A model generated the notes under the pieces. The model was not told the DNA's origin, ran no database searches, and worked only from the letters and a program-made list of their open reading frames with translations. The position numbers and the translations under genes were made by a program. A stretch of DNA of 64,000 bases from Streptomyces albiflavescens. Its GTDB lineage: Bacteria; Actinomycetota; Actinomycetes; Streptomycetales; Streptomycetaceae. Of this stretch, positions 45,364 through 56,114 are shown in pieces. How positions within the stretch are numbered: position 1 is the first letter of the stretch; the number at the start of each line of letters is the position of its first letter. The DNA is taken from NCBI RefSeq assembly GCF_014645835.1, contig NZ_BMMM01000027.1, positions 1 through 64,000 on the forward strand, given 5' to 3'.

Positions 45364-45918
45364 TCAGAACTCGGAGGTGTCGAGCTCCATGTCGAATGGA
45401 TCAGGCAACGCGACAGGCGTTCCGAACGGCAGCGGTCCCACCACCCTGGTGTAGCCGAGTCGGCCTGGTACTGCGTACAAGGTGCAGGATCGCTCCTGAC
45501 GGTCGACAAGCAGATACAGCGGTGCGCGGTACTCCGCACAGCGGGCACGTTTGACCGTGCGGTCGGTATCCCCATTGGACTCCGAGGTGACCTCGACGAT
45601 CAGCAAGGTCTGGTCGGGGAGCAGGGCGCCCGCGCCCTTGGCCACGTCGCTCGGCACGACTGCCAGATCCGGCACGTACCAGTTACTCGTCCCCGGCAGG
45701 TCCAGGTTCCCGGAACCGGCCCGGCAGCCCAGTCTGCGCAACACCGGCCCCAACTGCTCGCGGATCAGATCGGCGACGTTCTCGTGATCCCAGGACGGCA
45801 CGATCGGCTGGATGACCCCCTCGACGATCTGCACCCGGTCACCCTGGATGTGCTGGATCGCGTACTTCAGTGCGGTTTCCGGGTCGGTCACTGCATACGC
45901 GTGCGGCTGAGCGCTCAT
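45364..45918 (-). CDS. Uma2 family protein
   Basis: This 184-residue protein belongs to the Uma2 (DUF820) family, with the PD-(D/E)XK nuclease-like fold: NWYVPDLAVVPSD and LLIVEVTSESNGDTDRTVKR with VEVTS carrying the acid, then LYLLVDRQERSCTLY. Streptomyces genomes carry many copies and their targets are unknown. The ATG at 45918 follows GGAGAACCG; an upstream ATG at 45936 is less likely. Confidence 0.85.
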   Translation of the reverse strand: MSAQPHAYAVTDPETALKYAIQHIQGDRVQIVEGVIQPIVPSWDHENVADLIREQLGPVLRRLGCRAGSGNLDLPGTSNWYVPDLAVVPSDVAKGAGALLPDQTLLIVEVTSESNGDTDRTVKRARCAEYRAPLYLLVDRQERSCTLYAVPGRLGYTRVVGPLPFGTPVALPDPFDMELDTSEF

Positions 45919-46008
45919 CGGTTCTCCGTCGGACATCGTGACTGCAGCATGACCAGCTCCCCGGTGTACCGCAATCCGCCACACGCGTTGGGCGATGCAG
46001 CGCGCGGC

Positions 46009-46686
46009 TCACTCAAACCGGTGATCTCCGTGCCGAACAGCCACCAGCCCCGACTCGTACGCGAACACCACCAGCTGGGCCCGGTCGCGGGCGCCCAGCT
46101 TCGTCATCGCCCGGCTGATGTGGGTCTTGGCCGTGAAGGGGCTGATGACCATGTGCGCGGCGATCTCCTCGTTGGTGAGGCCGCGCGCGGCGAGTGCGGT
46201 GACCTCGCGTTCGCGGCGCGTGAGGTGCTCCAGGCCCGGCGCGGTCGCCCGGTCCGGCGGCCGCGCGACGAACTCGCCGATCAGGGTGCGGGTCACGGAC
46301 GGGGACAGCAGCGCCTCCCCATGGGCGACGACCTCGATGGCCTGCAGCAGGTCGGCGGGCTCGGTGTCCTTGAGCAGAAAGCCGCTGGCACCGGCCCGCA
46401 GCGCCTCGAAGACGTACTCGTCCAGGCCGTAGTTGGTGAGGATGACGACGCGCACGTCGGACAGTTCGGGGTCGGCGGCGATACGACGGGTCGCCTCGAT
46501 GCCCGTCATCACGGGCATTTGTACGTCCACGAGGGCGACGTTCGGCACCTCGGCCCTGACGAGCGCGAGCCCCTCCGCTCCGTCGGCGGCCTCGCCCACC
46601 ACCTCGATGCCTTCCTCGGCGTCGAGCAGGGCGCGGAAACCGGCCCGCATGAGGGCCTGGTCGTCGATGAGCGCGACCCTGATCAC
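46009..46686 (-). CDS. NarL/LuxR-family response regulator
   Basis: This 225-residue regulator has a receiver domain with Asp54 (VALVDVQMPVMTG) and a C-terminal LuxR HTH: LTRREREVTALAARGLTNEE and TAKTHISRAMTKLGARDR. The GTG at 46686 overlaps the histidine kinase stop. The pair is cotranscribed. The regulated genes are not evident from this window. Confidence 0.92.
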   Translation of the reverse strand: MIRVALIDDQALMRAGFRALLDAEEGIEVVGEAADGAEGLALVRAEVPNVALVDVQMPVMTGIEATRRIAADPELSDVRVVILTNYGLDEYVFEALRAGASGFLLKDTEPADLLQAIEVVAHGEALLSPSVTRTLIGEFVARPPDRATAPGLEHLTRREREVTALAARGLTNEEIAAHMVISPFTAKTHISRAMTKLGARDRAQLVVFAYESGLVAVRHGDHRFE

Positions 46687-47807
46687 GACACGTCCTCCGG
46701 TATGCCCAGCGGCAGTTCGGCCCGTACCGAGAAGCCGCCCTCCGCGCGCGGGCCGGCCTGCAGAGTGCCGCCGAGGGCCGTGACCCGTTCACGCATGCCG
46801 GTGAGGCCGATGCCGGGTCTGGGCGGCGGGGCCGGCTGGGCGGCGCCGTCGTCGTCCACACGGATCGTCAACTCGCAGGGGGCATAGCGCAGTTCGACGG
46901 TCACCTTGGCCGGGCCCGCGTGCCGGGCGACGTTCGTCAGGGCCTCCTGCACGATGCGGTACGCGGCGCGGTCCACGGTCGCCGTGAGCGCGCGCTCCTC
47001 GCCGGTCACCCTCAGGTCCACGGCGAGACCGGCGGCGCGGGCGCGCTCCACGAGCAGCGCGGGGGTGCCGGTCGGCTCGTCGGTGCGCAGCACCTCCAGT
47101 GTGGCGCGCAGTTCGCGCATCGCCTCGCCGCCCGCTTCCTGGATGGCGAGCAGCGCGGGCGGCACCTCCTCGCCGCGCTTGCGGGCGAGGTGGACGGCAA
47201 CGCCCGCCTGGAGCTTGACGATCGAGATGCTGTGCGTGAGCGAGTCGTGCAACTCCCGTGCGATCCGCAGCCGTTCCTCTCCCGCGCGCCTCAGTGCCGC
47301 CTCCTCGCGGGTGCGCTCCGCCTCCAGCGCGCGCTGTTCCGTCTGGCGCAGGTACGCCTGCCAGTTTCGGTCGGCGAGGCCCGTCACCAGGGCACACAGG
47401 AACCAGCCCACGAGCAGCAGCGTCCGCTCGACGATCTCCTGTGTCGTGGGGCCCGCCGTCACATATCCCGCCAGGAACAAGGCACTTGCCAGCGCGGCCA
47501 CGGCTCGGTGGCCCGCGCGGGCTGCCGTGTGCACGGCGGCCAGGACGGGGAGGGCGGAGAGAGAGCCGGGCTGGGCGTGGATGACGTACGCGGTTGTGGT
47601 GGCCGTGGTGATCGCCAGTACGACGCGGGGCGCTGCGCGGTAGGCCGCGAGGGTGAGGGAACCGAGGGTGATCAGGGCGTAGTCGACGAGGGTCGTGCCG
47701 TCATGGAAGGCGGCTGCGGTCACGACGAGGCCACCGATCACCACCGCGAGGGTCGCGTCGGTCAGGCGCCTGCGGGTGGCCCGGTCGAGCTGCATGTTCG
47801 GCACCAT
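46683..47807 (-). CDS. sensor histidine kinase (HisKA_3 type)
   Basis: This 374-residue kinase has about five N-terminal membrane segments (1-140) without an obvious extracellular domain. A coiled stretch (145-180) leads to the phosphoacceptor region RIARELHDSLTHSISIVKL, typical of NarL-partner kinases, and an ATPase domain with VQEALTNVARHA, DDDGA and GIGLTGMRERV. The ATG at 47807 or 47795 may be used. It is the partner of the regulator at 46009. Confidence 0.92.
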   Translation of the reverse strand: MVPNMQLDRATRRRLTDATLAVVIGGLVVTAAAFHDGTTLVDYALITLGSLTLAAYRAAPRVVLAITTATTTAYVIHAQPGSLSALPVLAAVHTAARAGHRAVAALASALFLAGYVTAGPTTQEIVERTLLLVGWFLCALVTGLADRNWQAYLRQTEQRALEAERTREEAALRRAGEERLRIARELHDSLTHSISIVKLQAGVAVHLARKRGEEVPPALLAIQEAGGEAMRELRATLEVLRTDEPTGTPALLVERARAAGLAVDLRVTGEERALTATVDRAAYRIVQEALTNVARHAGPAKVTVELRYAPCELTIRVDDDGAAQPAPPPRPGIGLTGMRERVTALGGTLQAGPRAEGGFSVRAELPLGIPEDVS

Positions 47808-48053
47808 ATGCGGCTGGGCCGACAGCCGCGTCAGACCTGTGGATGGCTGCGGGGGTACTCCCGGCGCAGTAGGTCGCGCCGCGCGCGGGGTCGGTGGGGG
47901 TAGTCGGCATTGCCTTCGGGTGTACGACGTCTGCGGGTGCCCTCCTGGGCCAGGGTTTCAAGGGCACCCGGCACCGTCGGCCGTGCCCACCCGTTCCGCC
48001 CGGCGGCGGGACTGCCCACAGCGGTGAGCGATCACGGCCGGCGGCCACCGCCG

Positions 48054-48109
48054 GCCCACAGCCCACAGCCCACAGCCCACAGCCCACAGCCCACAGCCCA
48101 CAGCCCACA
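48054..48109. repeat. heptanucleotide tandem repeat (GCCCACA)8
   Basis: Eight perfect copies of GCCCACA run from 48054 to 48109, 24 bases before the ribosome binding site of the AhpD-like gene. An isolated GCCCACA at 48014-48020 lies upstream. Such a perfect microsatellite is unusual for this genome type, and it can change in length by slippage. The rest of 47808-48145 contains no gene. Confidence 0.93.
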
Positions 48110-48145
48110 GCCCTGAACAACCGCCCACAGCCCCGGAGGTCACCC

Positions 48146-49147
48146 GTGCCCAGCCCCTTCCGCCACACCACCCCGCCCCCACCCAAATCCGCCACCGGCG
48201 TCACCGAGGCCGTCTACGCCCAACTCGCGGAGGACTTCGGGATCGAGCGGGCGGTCACCTTCGTCGTGCTCTCCTCCGCGCCCGAAATCATGGCCGCCGC
48301 CTGGGCGTTGATGCGCGAGTCGCTCATCGCGGGCGACGGGGACAGGACCGGGAAGGAGCTCGCGGCGCTGGGGGCGTCCCAAGCCAATCGGTGTCCGTTC
48401 TGTGTGGACGCGCACACGATGTTGCTGCACGCCACCGGGGACCACTCCCTCGCCGAAGCCATGGTGCGCGGTGAGACCCCCGCCGACGAGCGGCACGCGC
48501 GCGTGCTGGCGTGGGGCAGGGCGAGCCGGACCCCTGGAGCGGCCGAGTTGACTCCGTACCCCTTCCCCGTCGGCCACGCCCCCGCCTACATCGGCACCGT
48601 CCTCTCCTTCCACTTCATCAACCGGATCGTGTCCTCCCTGCTGACCGAGAATCTGCTGCCGGGCAACATCCAGCGCTTCCGGGCCGTCCGGAGTCTCGCG
48701 GGACGGTCGGTCGCCAGGACGGTGCGCCGACGTCCCCCCGCCGGGGCGGGCTTGATCCTGCTCGACGACCCGGGTCCCGGGCCGGACTGGGCGCAGGGAA
48801 CCACCGTCGGCCCGGCCTACGCCGCGCTGCGCGACGCGGCCACCGCCGGGGCGGGGCTCCTGGACGAAGGCGACCGGAACCTCGTACGGGAAACGCTCCA
48901 GACGTGGGACGGCACGCATCCGCCGCTCTCCTGGGGCGCGCTCCCGGACCGTTCCCGTCCCGGCGCGCGTCTCGCGCTGCTGGCCGCCCTCGCCCCGTAC
49001 CGCATCACGGACGAGGACGTGAGGGCCTGGCGCAAACCGAACCACACCGACCACTGCCTCGTGCATCTCGTGGCGTACGGCGCGTTCGCCGCCGTCGACC
49101 GCATCGAGAGCGCGCTTCCCGTCCGCACCGTCAAGGAGACCTCGTGA
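48146..49147 (+). CDS. carboxymuconolactone decarboxylase/AhpD-like protein
   Basis: This 333-residue protein has a CMD/AhpD core with CPFCVDAHTMLLHATGDHSL near residue 80 (CxxC and a downstream His), the redox centre of peroxide-reducing AhpD proteins. It is longer than single-domain AhpD (about 175 residues) because a C-terminal part from about 200 to 333 follows. GGAGGTCACCC precedes the GTG at 48146, a strong ribosome site. It overlaps the methyltransferase gene by GTGA. Confidence 0.85.
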   Translation: MPSPFRHTTPPPPKSATGVTEAVYAQLAEDFGIERAVTFVVLSSAPEIMAAAWALMRESLIAGDGDRTGKELAALGASQANRCPFCVDAHTMLLHATGDHSLAEAMVRGETPADERHARVLAWGRASRTPGAAELTPYPFPVGHAPAYIGTVLSFHFINRIVSSLLTENLLPGNIQRFRAVRSLAGRSVARTVRRRPPAGAGLILLDDPGPGPDWAQGTTVGPAYAALRDAATAGAGLLDEGDRNLVRETLQTWDGTHPPLSWGALPDRSRPGARLALLAALAPYRITDEDVRAWRKPNHTDHCLVHLVAYGAFAAVDRIESALPVRTVKETS

Positions 49148-50001
49148 CCCGCATCACCAACTCCGTTCAGGCACAGGCCTGGAACGGCACCGTCGGCACC
49201 CATTGGGCCACTCACCAGGAGCGTTACGACGCGATGCTGTCGGGCGTGAACGACGCGCTGTTCGCGGGCGCGGCCATCGCGGCGGGCGACCGCGTCCTCG
49301 ACATCGGTTGCGGAGCCGGGGCGACCACGCGGATCGCCGCCCGGCTGGCCGCGAGCGGACATGCTGTGGGAATCGACATATCGGCACCCCTGCTCGACAG
49401 GGCGCGGGCGATCACCACCACCGAAGGCGTCACGAACGTCGCGTACGAACTCGCCGACGCGCAGATCCACCCCTTCCCGCCCGCCGGCTACGACGTGGTC
49501 ATCAGCCGGGGCGGCGTGATGTTCTTCGCGGACCACGCGGCCGCCTTCCGCAATCTGGCGGGGGCGTTGCGGCCGGGAGGGCGGCTCGCGTTCGTGTGTC
49601 CGCGGCCCGCCGGGCCGGATGTCGAGGAGTCACGGGCCCTCAGCCTGTTCGGCGAGCTGCTGGAGGGACCGGACGCCGGCACCGTCGCCGCGCAGGTCGC
49701 GATGGCGTCGCTGTCCGACCCGGCACGGATCCCCGAGGTCCTGCGCGGGTACGACGACGTGACCGTGACCCCGGTGGAGACGGAGACGGTGTGGGGGCGC
49801 GACGCCGCGGACGCCGTCGACTTCATCCTCTCCCGGGCGCCGGGGCGGACGGTCGCCGCCGACACACGCGCGGCTCTGGAGGACTCCTTGCGCCCGTACG
49901 AGACGGATCGCGGCGTCCGCCTCCGGGCCGCGCTCTGGCTGGTGACGGCGAGGGCGACCACCAAGGACGCGGCACGGCGACCCACACCCCGTCAACAGTG
50001 A
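49144..50001 (+). CDS. class I SAM-dependent methyltransferase
   Basis: This 285-residue methyltransferase has motif I VLDIGCGAGATTRIAARLA near residue 44, the SAM acid in AVGIDISAPLL and YDVVISRGGVMFF (motif II-like). The C-terminal extension from 180 on, containing VETETVWGRDAADAVDFIL, resembles UbiE/MenG-like small-molecule enzymes. The GTG at 49144 overlaps the AhpD-like stop, so both are in one transcript. The substrate is unknown. Confidence 0.87.
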   Translation: MTRITNSVQAQAWNGTVGTHWATHQERYDAMLSGVNDALFAGAAIAAGDRVLDIGCGAGATTRIAARLAASGHAVGIDISAPLLDRARAITTTEGVTNVAYELADAQIHPFPPAGYDVVISRGGVMFFADHAAAFRNLAGALRPGGRLAFVCPRPAGPDVEESRALSLFGELLEGPDAGTVAAQVAMASLSDPARIPEVLRGYDDVTVTPVETETVWGRDAADAVDFILSRAPGRTVAADTRAALEDSLRPYETDRGVRLRAALWLVTARATTKDAARRPTPRQQ

Positions 50002-50122
50002 GCCACTGTCACCACACAGGCACGGAGCGAGTTTGCACTTCCGCCCCACAGTGACTCATGTGACACTGGCGTCCCGTCCGCAGTGCGGACTCCTCCGCAC
50101 CGTCCCCCACGAGAAGTGCGCC

Positions 50123-50782
50123 TTGCGTTCTCTTCCTCTGCCGCTCGCTCTCACCGCGCGCCTGCTGCCGGTCGCCGTACTCGCCTCGGCGGGCTGGGCC
50201 CTGACGTCCGGTCCGTTCGGGGCGACCCCCACCGCCGAGCACAAACCCACACCAAAGGCGACCGATACGGCATCCGCGCCGTCGACATCCGCGGCCACCA
50301 AGACGTACACCGCGTCGCCCGCGCCCTGCGGCGGCGTGCCGGAGGCGACGGTCAAGTCCCTGGTCCCGGGCGCCAAGACGGCCGGGCAGGAGATCGCGTC
50401 GACCGACAAGTCGGTGCGCCGCACCTGCTCCTGGAACGCGCTGAAGGGGTTCGACTACCGCTGGCTCGACGTCTCGTACGAGATCAAGGCGTCGGACGAA
50501 GCGGCACAGAAGTCCTATAAAGACCGCATTGCGGACAAGAGTGGCGGCGGGGCGGTCCCCGGGCTCGGCGACACGGCCTACTCCGTCGTGAACCTCACCA
50601 CCGAGGACAAGCAGCAGACGCGCGAGGGAGTGGTGATGGCCCGCGTCTCCAACGCGCTGGTCGTCATCACGTACAACGGCAGTGACTTCGAGACGAAGAA
50701 GGCGCCGGGTACGGACGAGATCAACAAGGGCGCCATCAAGGCCGCCAAGGACGCCGTGGCAGCACTGGAGAAAAGCCAGTAA
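50123..50782 (+). CDS. secreted DUF3558-like protein
   Basis: This predicted exported protein has about 219 residues from a TTG start at 50123. The signal peptide is LRSLPLPLALTARLLPVAVL followed by ASAGWA; no lipobox cysteine is visible. A Thr/Ala/Pro-rich linker (about 33-68) leads to a domain with two Cys (CGGVPEATVKSLVP and RRTCSWNA), and GLGDTAYSVVNL, like DUF3558 proteins. The start is uncertain: TTG at 50033 has GGAG but would put 30 residues before the signal peptide. Confidence 0.65.
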   Translation: MRSLPLPLALTARLLPVAVLASAGWALTSGPFGATPTAEHKPTPKATDTASAPSTSAATKTYTASPAPCGGVPEATVKSLVPGAKTAGQEIASTDKSVRRTCSWNALKGFDYRWLDVSYEIKASDEAAQKSYKDRIADKSGGGAVPGLGDTAYSVVNLTTEDKQQTREGVVMARVSNALVVITYNGSDFETKKAPGTDEINKGAIKAAKDAVAALEKSQ

Positions 50783-50793
50783 TAGTGCGGAAG

Positions 50794-50869
50794 AACCGGA
50801 ACAGGACCTGAGGACCGGAGCAGGATGTGAAGACCGGAACAGGACCTGAAAACCGGGACAGACCCGACA
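50794..50869. repeat. 19-bp tandem repeat, four units
   Basis: Four 19-base units (50794-50812, 50813-50831, 50832-50850, 50851-50869) share the core ACCGGAACAGGACCTGA. Units 1 and 3 are nearly identical, 2 and 4 diverged. It lies 11 bases after the secreted-protein stop and before the terminator hairpin. Confidence 0.85.
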
Positions 50870-50875
50870 GAACGC

Positions 50876-50911
50876 AGTAGAGCCGACCCGGACGAAGCGG
50901 TCGGCTCTACT
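50876..50911. terminator. bidirectional terminator hairpin
   Basis: AGTAGAGCCGACC (50876-50888) and GGTCGGCTCTACT (50899-50911) form a perfect 13-base stem with a 10-base loop. It sits between the convergent secreted-protein and NCS1 genes and can serve both. It lacks a U-tract, as is common in Streptomyces. Confidence 0.85.
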
Positions 50912-50934
50912 CAAGAACACCTAAGTCGGATACG

Positions 50935-52461
<1,527 letters not shown>

Positions 52462-52591
52462 GGGCAGGCCAATCAGATGAGGAGAGGGACGGGAGAGGCC
52501 GTGCGGGTGACGCCGTGGGGGGTGAGCGGGTGGGGCCGGTCCCCTTCCCGGGACGGCGGGAAGGGGACGTTCGGGGAGGGAGCGGGAGCCC

Positions 52592-52672
52592 CGGCAGGGC
52601 CCTGGTGCGCGGTCAGCCGTTGATCGCCTGAGCCGCGGCAGGGCCCTGGTGCGCGGTCAGCCGTTGATCGCC
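52592..52672. repeat. 37-bp direct repeat copying the LLM gene 3' end
   Basis: An identical 37-base unit occurs at 52592-52628 and 52636-52672, with a period of 44. The second copy contains the coding end of the LLM gene (ING and stop) and the first copy is its downstream duplicate. Both copies start CGGCAGGGCCCTGGTGCG and carry the same stop trinucleotide. Confidence 0.9.
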
Positions 52673-53676
52673 GGGATGACCTTCGTCCCGTACGCGTCGA
52701 TGGTCGCCTCCTGCGCGTCGTGCATGTCGTACACCGCGAACTGGTCGACGCCGAGCTCGCGCAGCGCGTTGAGCTTCTCGATGTGCTTCTCGGCCGGGCC
52801 GATGATGCAGAACCGGTCGACGATCTCGTCGGGCACGAAGGCGGTGTCGGGGTTGTCGGCGCGCCCGTGGTGGGAGTAGTCGTAGCCCTCGCGGGCCTTG
52901 ATGTACTCGGTGAGCTCGTCGGGTACGGCGGCCGAGTGCTCGCCGTACTTGGCGACGAGGTCGGCGACGTGATTGCCGACCATGCCGCCGAACCAGCGGC
53001 ACTGCTCGCGCGCGTGGGCGAGCGCCTCCGGCGAGTCGTCCTTGGTGATGTACGCGGGCGCGGCGACGCAGATCTTGACGTCGGAGGGGTCACGCCCGGC
53101 CTCGGCGGCAGCGTTCTTCACTGCCTTGACCATGTACTCGGTCAGGTACAGATCCGCGAGCTGCAGGATGAAACCGTCGGCCTCCTCACCGGTCATTTTC
53201 AGCGCCTTCGGGCCGTACGCGGCCATCCAGACAGGGAGTTCGGCGCCGGGCTTGACCCACGGGAACCTGATGACAGTGCCGCCGAGGTCGGCCTCGTCGC
53301 CCCGCCCGAGCGCCCGGATCACCTTCATCGCCCCGCTGATCCGGGCGAGGGTGTTGGGCTTGCGGCCGGCGACGCGCATCGCCGAGTCGCCGCGGCCGAT
53401 GCCGCACACCGTGCGATTGCCGTACATGTCGTTGAGCGTCGCGAAGGTGGAGGCGGTGACCTCCCAGGTGCGGGTGCCCGGGTTGGTGACCATCGGGCCC
53501 ACCGTCAACTTCTCGGTGTTCGCGAGGATCTGGCTATAGATCACAAAGGGTTCCTGCCACAGCACGGCGGAGTCGAAGGTCCAGCCGTAGGTGAAGCCGT
53601 TGCCCTCGGCCCGCTTCATCAGCTCGATGACGCGGGAGGCAGGGGGGTCGGTCTGCAGCACGAGTCCGAAGTCCAT
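52657..53676 (-). CDS. F420-dependent LLM-class oxidoreductase (TIGR03842-like)
   Basis: This 339-residue luciferase-like enzyme starts MDFGLVLQTDPPASRVIELM and has the TIM-barrel landmarks GPMVTNPGTRTWEVTASTFA, GIGRGDSAMRVAGRKPNTL and VWMAAYGPKALKMTGEEADG. Such enzymes use F420H2 or FMN for hydride transfer. It lies 18 bases after dihydropyrimidinase in the same direction and may carry out a redox step on the same pathway, such as pyrimidine reduction (inference). The start ATG is 53676. Confidence 0.87.
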   Translation of the reverse strand: MDFGLVLQTDPPASRVIELMKRAEGNGFTYGWTFDSAVLWQEPFVIYSQILANTEKLTVGPMVTNPGTRTWEVTASTFATLNDMYGNRTVCGIGRGDSAMRVAGRKPNTLARISGAMKVIRALGRGDEADLGGTVIRFPWVKPGAELPVWMAAYGPKALKMTGEEADGFILQLADLYLTEYMVKAVKNAAAEAGRDPSDVKICVAAPAYITKDDSPEALAHAREQCRWFGGMVGNHVADLVAKYGEHSAAVPDELTEYIKAREGYDYSHHGRADNPDTAFVPDEIVDRFCIIGPAEKHIEKLNALRELGVDQFAVYDMHDAQEATIDAYGTKVIPAING

Positions 53677-53694
53677 GGCGCCACTCCTAGTCGC

Positions 53695-55095
53695 TCAGAG
53701 AAGGTACTGACAGGTGGAGCGGGGCGTGTAGACGCCGTGGCCGGCACGTCCGGTGAACTCCCGCTCGGTGATGACCGGTTCGCCGCGTGAGAGCACGGAC
53801 TCGACACGGCCGGTGACGTGCTTGCCCTCGTACGCCGAGTAGTCGACGTTCATGTGGTGCGTCTCGACCGACATGACCTGCTCGGCGTGCGGGTCGTAGA
53901 TGACGATGTCGGCGTCGGCGCCGGGCGCGATGGTGCCCTTCTTCGGGTACAGGCCGAACATCCGCGCCGGGGTCGCGCAGGCGATCTCGATCCAGCGGCG
54001 GCGCGAGATGTGCCCGTCGACGACGGCCTGGTGGAGCAGGTCCATGCGGTTCTCGACGCCCGGAAGGCCGTTGGGGATCTTCGAGAAGTCGCCGCGGCCG
54101 AGCTCCTTCTGGCCCACGAAGCAGAAGGGGCAGTGGTCGGTGGAGACGACCTGGAGGTCGTTCGTACGCAGTCCACGCCACAGCGCCGCCTGGTGCTGCT
54201 TGGGGCGAAGGGGCGTACTGCAGACGTACTTCGAGCCCTCGAAGTCCGGCTCGGCCAGGTTGTCGGTGGACAGGAACAGGTACTGCGGGCAGGTCTCGCC
54301 GAAGACGTTCAGGCCCTCGTCGCGCGCCCGTGCCAGCTCGGCGACTGCCTCCTGCGCCGAGACGTGCACGACGTACAGCGGGGCGCCCGCGACCTGTGCG
54401 AGCTTGATGGCGCGGTGGGTGGCCTCGGCTTCGAGCAGTGCCTTGCGGACCTCCCCGTGATAGCGGGGATCGGTCTCCCCGCGGGCGAGCGCCTGCTCGA
54501 CCAGCACATCGATCGCGATGCCGTTCTCGGCGTGCATCATGATCAGACCGCCGTTCTCGGCGGAGCGCTGCATGGCGCGCAGGATCTGGCCGTCGTCGCT
54601 GTAGAAGACACCTGGGTAGGCCATGAACTGCTTGAAGGAGGTGACGCCCTCCTCGACCAGCAGGTCCATCTCCTTGAGCGTCTCCTGGTTCACGTCGGAG
54701 ACGATCATGTGGAAGGCGTAGTCGATGGCGCACTTGCCGTCGGCCTTGGCGTTCCAGGCGTCGAGACCCTCGCGCAGCGAGTGGCCGACGCTCTGCACCG
54801 CGAAGTCGACGATGGTGGTGGTGCCACCCCAGGCCGCGGCCCGGGTGCCCGTCTCGAAGGTGTCGGAGGCGAAGGTGCCGCCGAACGGCAGTTCCATGTG
54901 GGTGTGGGCGTCGACGCCGCCCGGGATGACGTACTTTCCGGTGGCGTCGATGACCCGTTCGGCCGTCCACGACTCGGCCGCCGGGGTGCCGGTCGCGGCG
55001 AGAGCCGCGATCCGGCCGTCCTCGATCAGGACGTCGGCGTGGATCTCGTCGGACGCGGTGATGACGAGGCCACCACGGATGACGGTACGGCTCAT
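53695..55095 (-). CDS. hydA: dihydropyrimidinase (D-hydantoinase)
   Basis: This 466-residue cyclic amidohydrolase opens dihydropyrimidine or hydantoin rings. Binuclear metal ligands are visible: DAHTHMELPFGG (near 62), a carboxylated Lys in SFKQFMAYPG (near 152), HAENG (near 183) and VHVSAQEA (near 238), STDHCPF (near 318). The last residues are STCQYLL. The ATG at 55095 was chosen; the much longer open frame before it is spurious. It is downstream of a ureidopropionase-type gene and upstream of the LLM gene. Confidence 0.92.
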   Translation of the reverse strand: MSRTVIRGGLVITASDEIHADVLIEDGRIAALAATGTPAAESWTAERVIDATGKYVIPGGVDAHTHMELPFGGTFASDTFETGTRAAAWGGTTTIVDFAVQSVGHSLREGLDAWNAKADGKCAIDYAFHMIVSDVNQETLKEMDLLVEEGVTSFKQFMAYPGVFYSDDGQILRAMQRSAENGGLIMMHAENGIAIDVLVEQALARGETDPRYHGEVRKALLEAEATHRAIKLAQVAGAPLYVVHVSAQEAVAELARARDEGLNVFGETCPQYLFLSTDNLAEPDFEGSKYVCSTPLRPKQHQAALWRGLRTNDLQVVSTDHCPFCFVGQKELGRGDFSKIPNGLPGVENRMDLLHQAVVDGHISRRRWIEIACATPARMFGLYPKKGTIAPGADADIVIYDPHAEQVMSVETHHMNVDYSAYEGKHVTGRVESVLSRGEPVITEREFTGRAGHGVYTPRSTCQYLL

Positions 55096-55233
55096 GCTCC
55101 CTCTCCTTCCGGTCGTGCGTGCACTGAGGGAATCCGATTGCTGTTGAGAGCTGCGGTCGACACTGTTCCGGCCGGGGGTCCGGAGGTTGTCCCCGGGAGC
55201 CGCGGCCCCGGGAAGGAACACGGTCCCGCGGGC

Positions 55234-55268
55234 CCGGCCTCCCGCGGTCCGGGCCCGCGGGAGGCCGG
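55234..55268. terminator. strong hairpin between nitrilase and dihydropyrimidinase genes
   Basis: CCGGCCTCCCGCGG (55234-55247) and CCGCGGGAGGCCGG (55255-55268) form a perfect 14-base stem with a seven-base loop. On the minus strand it follows the nitrilase stop (55272) by three bases and precedes hydA by about 140 bases. It may terminate, or protect the upstream mRNA and set relative expression. Confidence 0.8.
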
Positions 55269-55271
55269 CGA

Positions 55272-56114
55272 CTACGGCGCGGTCAGCGGCCCGTAGGTGC
55301 CCGGAGCACGGTCGCGGTAGAACTGCCACCGGTCGCGCACCTCGCGGAGCTTGGCCAGGTCCAGGTCGCGGACGACGAGTTCCGTCTCCTTGTCGCCGGC
55401 CACCTCGCCGACGAACTGGGCTTCCGGGTCGACGAAGTACGAGGTCCCGTAGAAGTCGTTGTCGCCGTACTCCTCGACGCCCACCCGGTTGATCGCGCCC
55501 ACGAAGTACTCGTTGGCGACGGCCGCGGCCGGCTGCTCCAGCTGCCAGAGGTAGCCGGACAGACCGCGCGAGGTGGCCGACGGGTTGAAGACGATCTCGG
55601 CACCCGCGAGGCCCAGCGCACGCCAGCCCTCCGGGAAGTGCCGGTCGTAGCAGATGTAGACACCGATCCTTCCGACCGCGGTGTCGAAGACCGGCCAGCC
55701 GGAGTTGCCCGGCCGGAAGTAGAACTTCTCCCAGAATCCCGGCACTTGAGGGATGTGGGTCTTGCGGTACTTGCCCAGGTACGAGCCGTCGGCGTCGATC
55801 ACCGCCGCGGTGTTGTAGAGGACGCCGGGCTGCTCCTCCTCGTACATCGGCAGCACGAGGACGATGCCGAGTTCCTTGGCCAGCGCCTGGAAGCGCCGGA
55901 CGATCGGGCCTTCGGGGATCTGCTCGGCGTACTCGTAGAACGCCTTGTCCTGGACCTGGCAGAAGTAGGGTCCGTAGAACAGCTCCTGGAAGCACAGGAC
56001 CTGCGCGCCCTGCGCGGCCGCGTCGCGGGCCGCCTGTTCGTGGACCTGGATCATCGATTCCTTGTCGCCGGTCCATGCGGTCTGGAAGACGGCGGCGCGG
56101 ATCACTCTGCTCAT
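55272..56114 (-). CDS. nitrilase-superfamily amidase (ureidopropionase type)
   Basis: This 280-residue carbon-nitrogen hydrolase has the E-K-C triad: Glu in CFQELFYGPYFCQ, Lys in YRKTHIPQV and Cys in VYICYDRHFPEGWR. Its neighbours favour N-carbamoyl-beta-alanine or similar carbamoyl amino acid hydrolysis. It shares most motifs with the protein at 59221, indicating duplication. The ATG is 56114. A tandem repeat and about 240 bases separate it from PucR upstream, so it may have its own promoter. Confidence 0.9.
   Translation of the reverse strand: MSRVIRAAVFQTAWTGDKESMIQVHEQAARDAAAQGAQVLCFQELFYGPYFCQVQDKAFYEYAEQIPEGPIVRRFQALAKELGIVLVLPMYEEEQPGVLYNTAAVIDADGSYLGKYRKTHIPQVPGFWEKFYFRPGNSGWPVFDTAVGRIGVYICYDRHFPEGWRALGLAGAEIVFNPSATSRGLSGYLWQLEQPAAAVANEYFVGAINRVGVEEYGDNDFYGTSYFVDPEAQFVGEVAGDKETELVVRDLDLAKLREVRDRWQFYRDRAPGTYGPLTAP

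Noticed and set aside
48054..48109. possible CRISPR array
   Set aside because: The repeat is a continuous 7-bp microsatellite with no spacers and no cas genes nearby.
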